Under the pieces are notes generated by a model, which saw only the letters and a program-made list of their open reading frames with translations, ran no database searches and was not told the DNA's origin. From Symsagittifera roscoffensis (lineage: Eukaryota > Xenacoelomorpha > Acoela > Convolutidae): a stretch of DNA of 64,000 bases. Shown here in pieces: positions 52,884 through 63,404 of this stretch. The translations under genes were made by a program, and so were the position numbers. Location of the stretch: positions 31,964,401-32,028,400 of the forward strand of contig NC_087067.1 in the NCBI RefSeq assembly GCF_963678635.1. Reading direction: 5' to 3'. Within the stretch, counting starts at the first letter, position 1; each line of letters opens with the position of its first letter.

Positions 52884-53366
52884 TTGTACCCAACATTACC
52901 ACAAAAATTAAGTAGAATAAGAAATATTAGTCAAAACCAAAATACAGTTGAAACAAATAGACAAATTATACATCCACGACGAAATAGAAATTTTCAAACC
53001 CCCCGAGTTCATTTTGATATTCCCCAATCCCCATCACCAAGTACTCCAGAAAACCCAATTAGCATACTACCGGAAACCCCTACACTTCTTTCACATAGTA
53101 GCACCTCAAGTATACCCTCAGATTACTTAGGTTCAACACCAACATCTGAGCAAACACGTGACAATCCCTTTAACCCCCCCCCAAACCAAACATCACGACT
53201 ACCATATTGGACAACACACTCATTCACACAAGGTGAACCAAATTTAATAAATGACCCAATAGATATTTCTACGGATACAACAACTACCAGAAACATTATC
53301 ACTACCATCAACACCATCAATAAGCCAGATTTCACCGACGCCTTTCCCCCTAAATTTTCCAAATAA
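52884..53366 (+). CDS. Element E Pro/Ser/Thr-rich ORF
   Basis: 160 codons, disordered (IPQSPSPSTPENPISILPET, NPPPNQTSRLPYW). The frame is open upstream to about 52,750 without a Met, supporting fusion with the preceding membrane ORF. Downstream, after a frame change near 53,330-53,400, sense-like sequence continues toward 53,770 (KLNNIAQHPYPLNPPNITAQ). No family recognised. Confidence 0.45.
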   Translation: MYPTLPQKLSRIRNISQNQNTVETNRQIIHPRRNRNFQTPRVHFDIPQSPSPSTPENPISILPETPTLLSHSSTSSIPSDYLGSTPTSEQTRDNPFNPPPNQTSRLPYWTTHSFTQGEPNLINDPIDISTDTTTTRNIITTINTINKPDFTDAFPPKFSK

Positions 53367-53771
53367 CCTCGACGCTAGATATCGAGAACAATCATCAACA
53401 AATATCCCTTTAAGATTAGATTGAAACACGTTCACATCACCCCCACCATTATTTGGACAACATCCAGAAAGTAACCGACTCCACAATTGGGCACTCTAAA
53501 GACTACAATATAGACAAGACATCCACGAAGACATTCGTGACTATAACATCCAAATACTCTAACAAAATAGTCTACAATTAAAATTTGAAATCACGGTTAA
53601 ACTTAACAACATTGCTCAACATCCTTACCCATTAAACCCACCAAATATAACAGCTCAATCGCTAGCACCACCATTTATAACAACTGAAGTAATATATAAA
53701 TACGACAGATATACCAAAAAGACAATTGGTTACATCACATTTTATAACCCTTACTCAGGATTATCATACAC
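53367..53771 (+). pseudogene. Decayed extension of the Pro-rich ORF
   Basis: One frame reads LNFPNNLDARYREQSSTNIP, then after stops HPYPLNPPNITAQSLAPPFI and TEVIYKYDRYTKKTIGYITF, ending in the env start region. It has the composition of coding sequence broken by at least three stops. Just before the env ATG, TTATAACCCTTACTCAG (53,738-53,758) could be a splice acceptor. Confidence 0.4.
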
Positions 53772-56381
53772 ATGTATATTCTAAAAATATTGATATTTCA
53801 ACAACTCCTTTTTCTAATAATTTCCGATCATAACACAAATCCTTCTCCCCGCGCAGGACCCCAGGACTTATTAGTAACACACTACGATTGTGAAGAAAAT
53901 GAACAAAAAACACTACACAAATATGCAATAAATCAAGTATCACCATGCGAAACGGAACCACAAGCTATAGAAACTACAAATGCAATAGCGACACTGTATT
54001 CAAAAGCCCGAGCAACAACAGTCGCAGGATATAAATTTACAGCAACATTTTCCGAAAAGAAAGTACATTGTTCACAAGTTTCAAACGGAAATAAAAATCG
54101 ACTTGACCATGAATCATTCTACCAAAGTAATATAGAACGACTTCTACATCTAAATCCCGATGATTGCAAAAACGAGCTACTCAGATTAAATATCACAAGA
54201 AACAAAAACACCGACAGAAAACTAGTATATTTTCAAGTCTTTGCCGATTCTGTACATCAAGCAGAACTTGAAAGATATCAAGGACATATAAAACTAGATG
54301 AAAAATACCCATACAACGGCGCACACGGAAGATTAGCTTATGACATACACGATAAGCACTGGATACCACACATTGGTATAAATAATCCATCAAACTGCGA
54401 AGCAGACACAAAATATAAAGGATATCAAGAAATAATGTTTTTTAGATTGGAAAAAACAACTCGAAAAAATACAACTCACACGAGATTTATCCGACAACAC
54501 AATGATCTATCAAGGAATTAGATTACCTTGTAAAAACGATCAAGCTTATTGTGGTCCTACAACACGGACACAAGCAACAATTGTTTGGTTTCCCGAAGAT
54601 ACATGCACAACATTTCAAGTAGCAAAAATACACGCTCGAATGATAAAATTTCACGAAAAAAATTTTATACAATCAATTCCATATGAACAAGTCCATCCAT
54701 CACGAAAACAAAGTACTGATTTTCGAAATCTCCATAATATAGAAATTAAATTAACACGTTTCCAAATATATCAAGAAACAAAAATCGCATGCAAATAGAG
54801 AAACCCACTTCACAAAACACAATATTCTGAAATATTAGTTGAATACGAAAAAGGTTTCGACATGACCACTGGAAAAATAAAAATTGCCCCTTATGCCACA
54901 GGTCATCCTCTACACGAAGGAACATCATATATACCAGTTAACTTTCAAAAAGTAATGGTCAACCTGGTGAAAAATTAAAGCCACATGACACTAGAAGCAC
55001 ACGTTTACAAGAACTATCACTAATGAATAATACTTATTTTGGTAAAATCCACTATGATATCCACTTAGATATGAAGTTAGACTACACGATTAGTCGAATT
55101 TTTCAAGAAATGTCACTCTCCGAATTAGAAACACTTCACCAACTATGCGAATTAGAAAGGACACAAATCCTACAATCACTCGCACTAGCAGTATTAAAAA
55201 TACCCTACGCAGGATATTTATTATCAGGAAATAGATCAAATTTTCTAGACTTCGAAGGAAACATTTTATGGTTTTATACTTGTACCAAAAAAGTATCACC
55301 ACTATATGTTTTTGAAGATAAACGATGCTATAAAAGAATCCCTATCTTTTATAAAAATAAGTTACATTTTGTTGACACACTTTCAAGACGAACATATTTT
55401 TGGGATACCGCAGTCCCATGTGGATCAGGAAATAGCCACAATGTAGTAAAATTGATCCCTGATGAAGATAAATATTATCTTCTTACTCGATACCCTACGT
55501 TAATGCAATCACTCAAAAAAATTTCACCCGAAAGCATCAGAGTTTTTGCTCGTAATCCAAATATTGATTTACAATCAATTGGAATATATTCAAAATCAGA
55601 TATCCAACACCACATTAGAACACAACAATTCCAAGAATTATTAACACAAATGGACACTATACAAAGACAATCAATTGACCAAAATTTACGCAAACTTGCC
55701 GAAACCGCAGGATTTGCAGATATTTATACATAAGATTATAGCGGTTATTTTAAAGACATTAAGGACTATATATATCTAAACGGTGAAAAATACAGACCAC
55801 AAGATATTTCACCTATAAATAATTTTAGTTTTGTTACCCTAAAAAATGAAATTCTCAATTTTCTAGGATGGCCCTATTACATCTTAGAAAAATTAACTAT
55901 CCTATACGCAATGTTTAACTTTATAGGATTTCTTTTTTCTTTTTTAAAAGGAATCTATAACACATGCGCTATACACACACAAGTAAATAGACAAGCAAAT
56001 GTAGCACGCATACTATTTGCAGGATTTTTTGGAATTTTTTCACCATCAATAAACAAAATTCTTCTAGACGCACAAATAGAAGAATATAATACAAAAATAG
56101 CGACAAGACAGAACACATACGACGAAGAACATAATAACATAGAAGTAACACCTACCGCACCACAGTTGCCACCCCTACCACATAACCATCCATTATCCTT
56201 AGTCCCACGTAATTTCCGAAACCTAGCAATAACACATAACCCAAATTTTAGACCAAACATATCGCAAAGTCCCATACAACATATAATGACACATCATTCA
56301 CAAGATGATAATACATATGAACAAATTATAGAACAACCCCATACCACCGCTTTTCAGTCTCAAAATAATCATTTTTTTTAG
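53772..56381 (+). pseudogene. Element E envelope-like glycoprotein, interrupted
   Basis: About 870 codons in four segments: 53,772-54,521; 54,502-54,798; about 54,799-54,960; 55,023-56,381. The N-terminus has a hydrophobic signal-like stretch (ILKILIFQQLLFLIISD). The ectodomain-like part has scattered Cys and several N-glycosylation sequons (NIT, NTT, NNT, NRS). Near 55,885-55,950 a hydrophobic anchor (LTILYAMFNFIGFLFSFLKG) is followed by a second hydrophobic stretch and a Pro-rich tail. Breaks: a frame change near 54,500, TAG at 54,796-54,798, a frame change near 54,950, TAA at 55,731-55,733. Position after pol plus this topology is what defines an env gene. I cannot assign the fusogen class. 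Confidence 0.7.
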
Positions 56382-56387
56382 CCCACG

Positions 56388-58199
56388 ATGAGCCGACAAC
56401 TTGGATCCCTACACCGCTCAAATTCCCATCCAACCAACCACAACACTCCAGTCCCAATAATCCCACTTTTTGCTTTCCCACCACCCGATTTTCCAACTAT
56501 TAATATATCATCAAGCATGAATTCGGATACTAATTCAGATATTTCAGTTTTATACTCCATTTCACAACTTAATAACCCTAATATAGAAATCCCTGACAAA
56601 TTTGCAGACTCCGAACCATCTCCATCCAATAATTTTCAAACCAACTCCTCAGTTTTTTCAAAACCTCCTTTTCAACCGATCCCACCAAATAATCCACTCC
56701 CATCCGTTTCCACTCCTTCTTATGCTTCGCAAGTAACCCCAACCTATTCTCCATTTCACTCCGACCGATCATCTAATAATTCTCCAGATACCCCCCAAAT
56801 CTACCAGCAACTCGATAATTTTATCACCCTACAACAACAGCTAATACACCCTAACACCCTCACTATAAATTAAATTTCATCCACAATAGAATCCTCAAAC
56901 CCACCTACTCCTACACCCTCCTCAGCTTACACTGCATCATTAGCACAATCATCCACATCCACCGAATCATCAAATAGCACTCACCGAGCTCATCGCACTT
57001 TTAAAAGAAAATTCCCGAACCATACATTCCCGACCAAACCAGGAACAGCCTGCGAATATATTAATCATCCACACCACACCAACACGAAAGATTTTCTAGC
57101 AATCACCTTATCCTCATTCCCACAATATACTTTAAACACACCTAACGACACTAACGACACACGTAGTTTTGTAGATGAACATGTTTTAATGCCAACACTT
57201 CATTGGACAGCATATTACCATTTTACTAATCCCCTTTGCCTGCCACTATCTAGTACTCATAACGATAAAGAAAAGAATAAAGATATGCTATATAGACTCA
57301 CCGCAACACTAACACCTAGACAATTTACTTATATAGGATATAAAAAGTCACTAAAAACAGTCACTGCACCCCGAGCTAACGAATTTACAATAGAATATTA
57401 CGACCATAATATCATCCGAACTAATCAAGACCAATTTCTAGATGACGACCGCTTCGCTAACCCATAACTAACAGAAAAATTCTTCATCAAAACGTCATAT
57501 GTATTCACACTTAATATTTTTGATAGAAAATATGATCACATCATTTCTGAAGCACTAACTGATATTCAAGCTTACGAAAGTTTTAAAGAAAAATTTCAGT
57601 TATTTACACTAACCTTTCACTTCCTTGCACCACATGAACGCGATTTGCACTGTTCACACGACATTATGTTACGCACTAAACAGACTCATACATATAAATA
57701 CTATCGCTTCATACAAAATCTTTTTGATTTACATACTCCATCAAGACAACCACACCATCGTTTTCAGTTTCTTAACTCGAAGTACACTTCACCATTTTTT
57801 CTTAATATCACCTATTACATCAAGGATACTAACCTCCACGGCATCCTCCGCAATTATGACCCAGTAACACAAATGTATATATTTTGTCCCATCACGAAGA
57901 CCTTTAATGCCGAAGAATCCAGACCCTTCCTTATCCCACATGAACTTATCCAACCTATAGAAATCCCAATATTAGAATTTATTGACAATACTAAATATAA
58001 TCACAAAATATATAACCTCATTCAAAACACACCTTATGAGTTCGCAGTAGGCACCGAAGAACTAAAAACCATTAAAGCACTTCAATTGCTTTGGCCACTG
58101 CTCCAAACTAAAAACATCATTCACATACTAGCAAAATTACAAACAATTTCGGACATGATACACGACATCTTTCCCCACGGCTTTTTCCCAGACAATTAA
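56388..58199 (+). pseudogene. Element E gene X: about 600-codon ORF of unknown function after env
   Basis: One frame runs from MSRQLGSLHRSNSH (56,388) to HGFFPDN-stop (58,199), interrupted only by TAA at 56,871-56,873 and at 57,465-57,467. The first 250 codons or so are Ser/Pro/Asn/Thr-rich and disordered. The remainder looks globular (HWTAYYHFTNPLCLPLSST, TATLTPRQFTYIGYKKSLK, NYDPVTQMYIFCPITKTFNA, LLWPLLQTKNIIHILAKL). No domain recognised. Its length, single frame and location make it a genuine third gene of the element. It starts 7 nt after the env stop. Confidence 0.65.
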
Positions 58200-58202
58200 C
58201 AG

Positions 58203-58287
58203 GTAAGTATAATTTAAAAATATTCTTAACTAATAAATTTAAATTGAACTAACCATTCTTTCTTCATGTTTTTTTTTACATTTTTAG
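58203..58287 (+). other. Candidate 85-nt intron in the 3' UTR of element E
   Basis: ACAG-GTAAGT directly after the stop of gene X is a perfect donor match. A T-rich tract and TTTTTAG (58,275-58,287) give an acceptor, with CTAAC-type branch sites at about 58,230 and 58,249. Splicing here would be a host-style short intron. Confidence 0.45.
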
Positions 58288-59791
58288 TCTTCATACCACG
58301 ATCATCTGCAAAAAACAGAAAAGAAAAATAAAAAATAAACTTGTTAAAATTCTTCTAAACTTCATTAATATTTTACACAAGATAATATGATAAAATTCAT
58401 ACCAAATGTAGTAAATTAATTTATACATCATTTCCCCATAAAGCAGTAAAATTAAATATGATGAAAATTTATAACTTTAAATTTCCCCCAAAACTAGCAG
58501 TAAAATTAAAATTCTATGTAATAAATTGATAAAATGAAAATGCAGTACTAACCTTTTGATATTTTCATTCACTCGCACAGGAATTCTATCCAAACTCGCA
58601 CAACTCGCCCACGAAGAATTGTTTAAAAAATGATTTTAAGTTTCAAGTTTTCACACTCAACAACTCTAACACACGATAAAAAGTTTCAAACTTTCCTTTA
58701 ACCCGGTTGGAAAGGAATTATATACTAAACCAAACTAACCAACGCAGCTTACTAAACACCACAAATCATAAAATAACAGCAGGACTAAGAAAAGAAAACC
58801 AACGGTACCCAAACCGGATTAAGCCAGTTTAAAACTGGATAATTTATTCTTTTGAAGACTATTATAAAGTCTAAGAAAGAAATAATAAAACACAAAAAAG
58901 TCGAAAGACAAACCCATAACAAAAACTATTTGATTTTTGAAACAAGAACACAACCAAAAAAACATAAGAAAGACCAACATAAACCCAACATAAAACGTTA
59001 TCACATAACTGGACCTCTCAAAGAAACCGCACGAAACCATACTCCCACTCCTGGCCTAACCCACCAGAGAGGACGTCCTGAGCATGCTCTATAGCCGGCC
59101 TAACCCACCGCGCTACATCCAAGCTTTGTGACCACACTTCTTTTTTTAATAAGAGGTACTCAAGGGTGAGTAACTCTTCAAAATAACCGAACTAAAACAA
59201 AACAACTAACTAAATTCATGATTAAAAAACCGAAATAATAAAAATTTTATAAAATGTAAATCATACCTTGCAGTATATAGATCAACACACAGCAGCAAAG
59301 ACGAACATCCAAAGACAAAATGATCCCATCACACTCGAACAAGAATGGCTAACCACAACCGATATGCTGTCCACAATCACAACTCAAAGGATTTAGAGTA
59401 CGACTTGACTTCGCAGAAAAGGACTTCATTGAACTAGACCAATGACCACCTCGATGTTCAAGTATACTTACAGATCCGAGTTACAAGGCATCCCTTCCAC
59501 ACACAATCTCCACGCCATTCCCAGACGAGGTTGAACACAAAACAAGTTCTCTACATAATACAGAAAAACCCGTCATAGCAAACCATTTTGAAATCAGATT
59601 GATTTCATTGGGAAACACAGTCGTTGTCACAAGACGACACAACGATTGATGTCCCTAACTCTAGCGTCCTGGATTTTCTTTAACAAAAGGAACCGGACAA
59701 GAATATGATGTTCGCCAAATACCAACGTTCATCGTCCATCCTTCAAATTGCAGAAAGATAATTCTAAAAAACTCTGTAAAACCCGGATGGG
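58288..59791 (+). other. 3' untranslated region of element E
   Basis: About 1.5 kb without a convincing gene; an 80-codon Lys-rich frame at 58,852-59,094 is probably chance. A 13-bp word GGCCTAACCCACC occurs at 59,053 and 59,097. Immediately before the LTR, GGATGGG (59,785-59,791) is a short polypurine tract. Confidence 0.55.
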
Positions 59792-60201
59792 TGGAACCTG
59801 ATCTAAACTACATTTTATAATTGGATAAATTGGATATTTTACTACTGTAAAATATTTAATATTAACCAATCATAATTCACCTAACTAACAACCCACTTAT
59901 TTGTAAGTGCTGAAATTACTTGTAATTTCAGCACCAGAGAGATTTTAATTTAACTTAGAAATTAGTTGCCTCTCCAAGAGAACTTCAGCAGCCGCAATAA
60001 ACCAGTATACCCTAGATCTATTGAGCCTAGCAGAGACTAGTTAAACACCCTGAGACTAGTAAGTATAAGAGTAAGATTAGGATCGGTATTAGACTAAGAA
60101 GTTGCACGAATCTATCCGGCCGAAAATAAGATAGCGTGACGAGCAGACGGTGTACCCTATCCGAAATTACTCTATGAGTTAACCACATCGGTCCTAGCTC
60201 A
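59792..60201 (+). repeat. 3' LTR of element E
   Basis: 410 bp, TG...CA, same length as the 5' LTR and about 96 percent identical by eye. The 28-nt hairpin is unchanged at 59,907-59,934. Preceded by a purine run and followed by the target duplication CTTT. Confidence 0.95.
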
Positions 60202-60850
60202 CTTTTTCTGGATCGGACATAACGGGTTTTTAAAAGCACGTCAAACCTTATGCAAGATTTCCCTGAATTGTGGAGATCTGAATTGTGGAGATCTCTGAAT
60301 TGTGGAGATCAACAGTTGACCTTACAAGTCCATTCTTAATATACAATTTCTTTTCCTCTAGGTTATGAGGATAGTATAGTAGTCTCTTAGAATTTGCACA
60401 ACGCTGAACGTAACTCAGTCTTGAGCTCCCAGTATGAGTATGAGGTGTTTTGGTATCCTCGAATTGAGCCGGTAATTTCAATTTCCTGATGGAATAAGAT
60501 TCGGTTTGTTTGACAGATCTGATATCTGTTTTGTTGTTCAGGATAATTACAGGTAATAACACTGGAATACCTGTATCCCCATCATGTGAATTATTTGGTG
60601 ATTGATTATGGTGATTGATTTTAAAAATTTCATTTTGATGAACTTTGGATCTTTTTGATAGGAATTTTTCTCACCACAATTCCTTGTTATATGTTTTCCT
60701 TACATCTGAACTTACTTTCAGTTCGTTTCTGTAAATGTTTTTTGATTTTTTTTTAGTTTTTAGGGCGTATTGACACTATTTCGAAATCTTTGAAATCCTC
60801 AAAATTCTCCATTAATTTGCAATGTTCTTCTGAGGCTTCCGGTTTTTGCG
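60202..60850 (-). pseudogene. Element D Pol N-terminal region
   Basis: A minus-strand frame of 104 codons (60,562-60,248; LLYYPHNLEEKKLYIKNGLV) continues toward the insertion point as IRFDVLLKTRYVRSRK. It is interrupted by three tandem copies of a 15-17 bp unit (CTGAATTGTGGAGAT, 60,263-60,310). It should hold the protease, but I saw no clear active site. It resumes at 41,302 on the other side of element E. Confidence 0.55.
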
Positions 60851-61958
60851 CCAGTTTACTTGCTTGTTGGAATCTGCTTACTTTCGCCCGGGGTTTTATT
60901 TGATTACCGCAGCTTTTGCATGTTTTCGCATTGATCGACAGCTCATATAAAGGGACAGTTAATCAAATGCTCTCCTGTCAAAGATCTACAACAGTTTAGT
61001 CATGGTTTCCGTTTCATTTATTTCTCCTATTCCTGTTATTCATATTCTTTTTGTTAGACTCTTTACCCCTGAACGCTCTTCTGTTTTGTTTTGTATTTTT
61101 TATTGTCATGAGCGGGTCTTATTTTATTTTGGGGCCAGAGAACGATGTTTTTGCTGCTGCACCTGCATTCAAGAACGTTGATTTTTGGATTGCCGATATT
61201 GTTTGTTTAATGTGTCCGAATTTTTTTGCTCTCCTCGATACTTCCCCCAGGAACAAACTCTCGGATCTCAACGTATCTTGTAGTGTTACTTTTCTCATTT
61301 TTGAAATGAAGAGATCTCGTTCTAACTCATACACTGATGTTCTCATTTACGACCCAGCTCCCGTGGTTGTTAGCGCTGCGTGGAAAATTTCAAGCGTTTT
61401 ACCTTGTTATTGTGTTCTATTGAACAAATTATATTATATTGCTCGTACGTTACTTTTTTGACCTTCACTAATGTTATTTTTGCCATTTCGGTTTTCTCTT
61501 TGAAAGCTAATTTGAGAAGTTCCACAAGAAAATTTTTTGCACGAAACTTTTTTCCTCTGGGTTCACAAGGCTGAAAACAGACGTGTTACTAGTCGTTTTT
61601 ATACCTTGTAGAAATGAACGTTGAGTCCGACTTTTGAGCCTCTGAGTTGCTTTCCTATGTTTTTGAACTGATGTTTTTCTGTGGAAGCGTGTTTCTCAGC
61701 TTTCTGGCTGCTAAAACAAATACACTTTATACTTTTTTTAAAGAGATTCTAGCCTTTTTGGAGGCTTTTTAGTATATCCTTTGCGTCTTCCAATAGCAAG
61801 TCTCGCTTGACGTTTTCCTTAACTGTCACCGCCATCAATAACTGATCGAGCCAAGTAATGAACTGCCACGAGGAGTCTGAGTTAGCTGTAGTCAAAGAAA
61901 CTGGAACTCCCATGTCTGTCCTGTTATCTTGCATAATGATTCGTGCTGGCTGCGTCAT
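60851..61958 (-). pseudogene. Gag of element D
   Basis: Starts MTQPARIIMQDNRTDMGVPV at 61,958 (open to 61,749). Later frames include ERDLFISKMRKVTLQDTLRS (61,346-61,119) and a Cys-containing end KTCKSCGNQIKPRAKVSRF near 60,900, probably a degenerate zinc knuckle. The start codon sits at the LTR boundary as in element C. Confidence 0.65.
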
Positions 61959-62441
61959 GTGCTACAATAAAAAACATAGCAAAGTAAACAAGAAAAAATT
62001 GTGGTGAAAGATTTAATTCAAGTTTTTTGAACCTTGCTTAGTTCTCTGAGATCTAAGCTGCTGCGACTCTTTCTATTTATATGCAGCTCTGAATACATAT
62101 GACAAATTCAAACATGAGAACATACTGACCTTGACTTGGTACGTTAGTACGGTATAAAAACCTACGTTACGCGCCCCTGATTCAAATAGGTTTGTCACAT
62201 CAAAGTGCTCATGCGGTTAAAATTGCAACCTTGAAGTATGTCACAGTTTGAATATACAAAATAATAATGTACAAACCACACCTGTGAACGGATTTCTAGG
62301 TGCAGTGATGATCTCTTGGCAGTTAAAGTGTTGGCCTGGTTTTGTATTTTTAATAACTTACCACAAAAGAATTGCTGGAAATTTTTTGTTATGATTATTA
62401 CATAACAATTTTCTTAAGGTTACTGTCTGAGCAGTACCACA
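61958..62441 (-). repeat. 5' LTR of element D
   Basis: About 484 bp. The minus strand starts near TGTGGTACTGC and ends GCACA, directly followed by TGACGCAGCC, a one-or-two-mismatch version of the tRNA-Ser-type primer binding site in element C. It carries about 240 bp (62,165-62,410) not found in the other LTR. TATA-like GGTATAAAAAC at about 62,151. Confidence 0.65.
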
Positions 62442-63390
62442 CTTTTCTTAATACTGTTCAGTTGCTGATAATCAATTAAAGTCAACAATTCAACAAAGTT
62501 TTGTTTGTTGCTGCATATGGTTGCACTTTTTTGTTTCAGTTCATTAAGAGGCCAAACTGTGCGTTTTGTAAAATGTAAGCGGATTCCACAACAGGCCAAA
62601 GTCAGATTTGTCGTGGAACTTGCAACATTGCTACCTTTCTTTGATATTCTTTGCTGTTTTGTATTCCATGGACGAATAGCTAAAAAATTGTATTGCTCAA
62701 AGTTGTTCGAAAACAGGCAACTTTCGGATTCCGCGACAAAAATTGTGGAACACGCAACAAATTTTGCGGAATTCGGAACAGTTAGTGGAATCCATGAACA
62801 AATAATAATATATGTGTTTATTAAACTTAGGCTGTCGTGAAATCCACAACTGTGAGTCGAATCCGCAAATTGTAAGCGGAGTCCGCATACATTTGCGGAA
62901 TCCACTAACATTTGTGGAATCCGGAACAACTACCTATATTCGCTCGTTGCAAAATCCGCAACAAAACTAATATGCCGACAAAACTTACGGTACAAGCATT
63001 TGTACGCGGAATCCACGGAAATTTTGTAGGTGGAATCCACTTACATTTCGGAACATTTTCAAAGACTTGTTTCTGGTATCCAGGAACATACAGACACAAA
63101 AATGTGCGCCTATCCAGTGCACAGTTTGGCCTCGTAATGACTGATGATGGTTTCACAGAAAGAATGAAGAATCTAAATTAAACACAACTTTTTAATGATA
63201 TAATTCAGTTTTTCGTTCGAGTCGCTTTTTGTCTGAATTTCAGTTCTCGTCGTTGTCTTCGAAGAATAAATTAATCTTTCTGAGTTTCTCTCCAAACTCA
63301 TTGCCTCAGTTTGGATTTGGAAGTAATCTTGATTTTCAAAATTTAGATTTTACTGTTGTCGGCATTGCTGCGGTAAAAAAATGAGTGGTT
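62442..63390. other. Non-coding, degenerate GGAATCC repeat field
   Basis: Between 62,570 and 63,060 short words such as GCGGAATCCAC, GTGGAATCC, GCGGAGTCCGCA and ATTTGCGG recur many times at irregular spacing of roughly 15-40 bp in both orientations. No gene recognised. The field keeps many frames open, but the predicted peptides are low complexity. Confidence 0.6.
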
Positions 63391-63404
63391 GGGGGGGGGG
63401 GGGG
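63391..63404. repeat. G14 homopolymer
   Basis: Fourteen consecutive G on the plus strand. Length may be unreliable from sequencing. Confidence 0.9.

Larger units (their letters stand above)
41303..60201 (+). mobile_element. Element E: 18.9-kb env-bearing Ty3/gypsy retrotransposon
   Basis: Bounded by two 410-bp LTRs that start TGGAACC and end CTCA, flanked on both sides by CTTT (41,299-41,302 and 60,202-60,205), a 4-bp target duplication. Inside, on the plus strand: long leader, two small ORFs, gag, zinc knuckle, protease, RT/RNase H, integrase, a membrane-protein ORF and Pro-rich frame, an env-like gene, and a roughly 600-codon gene of unknown function. The sense strand is A-rich and G-poor throughout, unlike the other elements here. 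Every long gene is interrupted. The LTRs differ at about 17 of 410 positions with no indel. It is inserted in the Pol gene of element D. Its size is two to three times that of a usual gypsy element. Confidence 0.93.
37133..62441 (-). mobile_element. Ty3/gypsy element D, interrupted by element E
   Basis: Minus-strand element in intron 2. Its flanks share similar sequence (37,133-37,374 and 61,958-62,441: AAAGTAAAC, TTCTCTGAGATC, AGCTGCT, CTCTGAATACATA, CAAATTCAAACATGAG, CATACTGACCTT), taken as LTRs. Gag begins at 61,958 and Pol runs to 60,202, where element E (41,303-60,201) has inserted. Pol resumes at 41,302 with RT and continues through integrase and tail to about 37,500. Many stops and frameshifts. 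The RT is of the same lineage as element C. Confidence 0.8.

Noticed and set aside
55955-56275. Hydrophobic ORFs on the minus strand opposite env
   Set aside because: They are antisense shadows of the A-rich sense strand, where T-rich complement codes for Phe, Leu, Ile and Val.
47549-57467. In-frame TAA, TAG and TGA codons in element E suggesting a reassigned genetic code or programmed readthrough
   Set aside because: All three stop types occur at unrelated positions, together with frameshifts, and the LTRs are about 4 percent diverged. Ordinary decay explains this better. The TAA between protease and RT frames could in principle be read through, but there is no supporting context.
59040-59115. 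tRNA-derived SINE in the 3' UTR of element E (repeated GGCCTAACCCACC)
   Set aside because: No convincing A/B box pair at tRNA spacing; only a 13-bp word repeated twice.
41303-60201. E as a circular or DNA virus insertion
   Set aside because: LTRs with TG...CA ends, a candidate primer site, a polypurine tract, RT, RNase H and integrase, and a 4-bp target duplication all specify an LTR retrotransposon.
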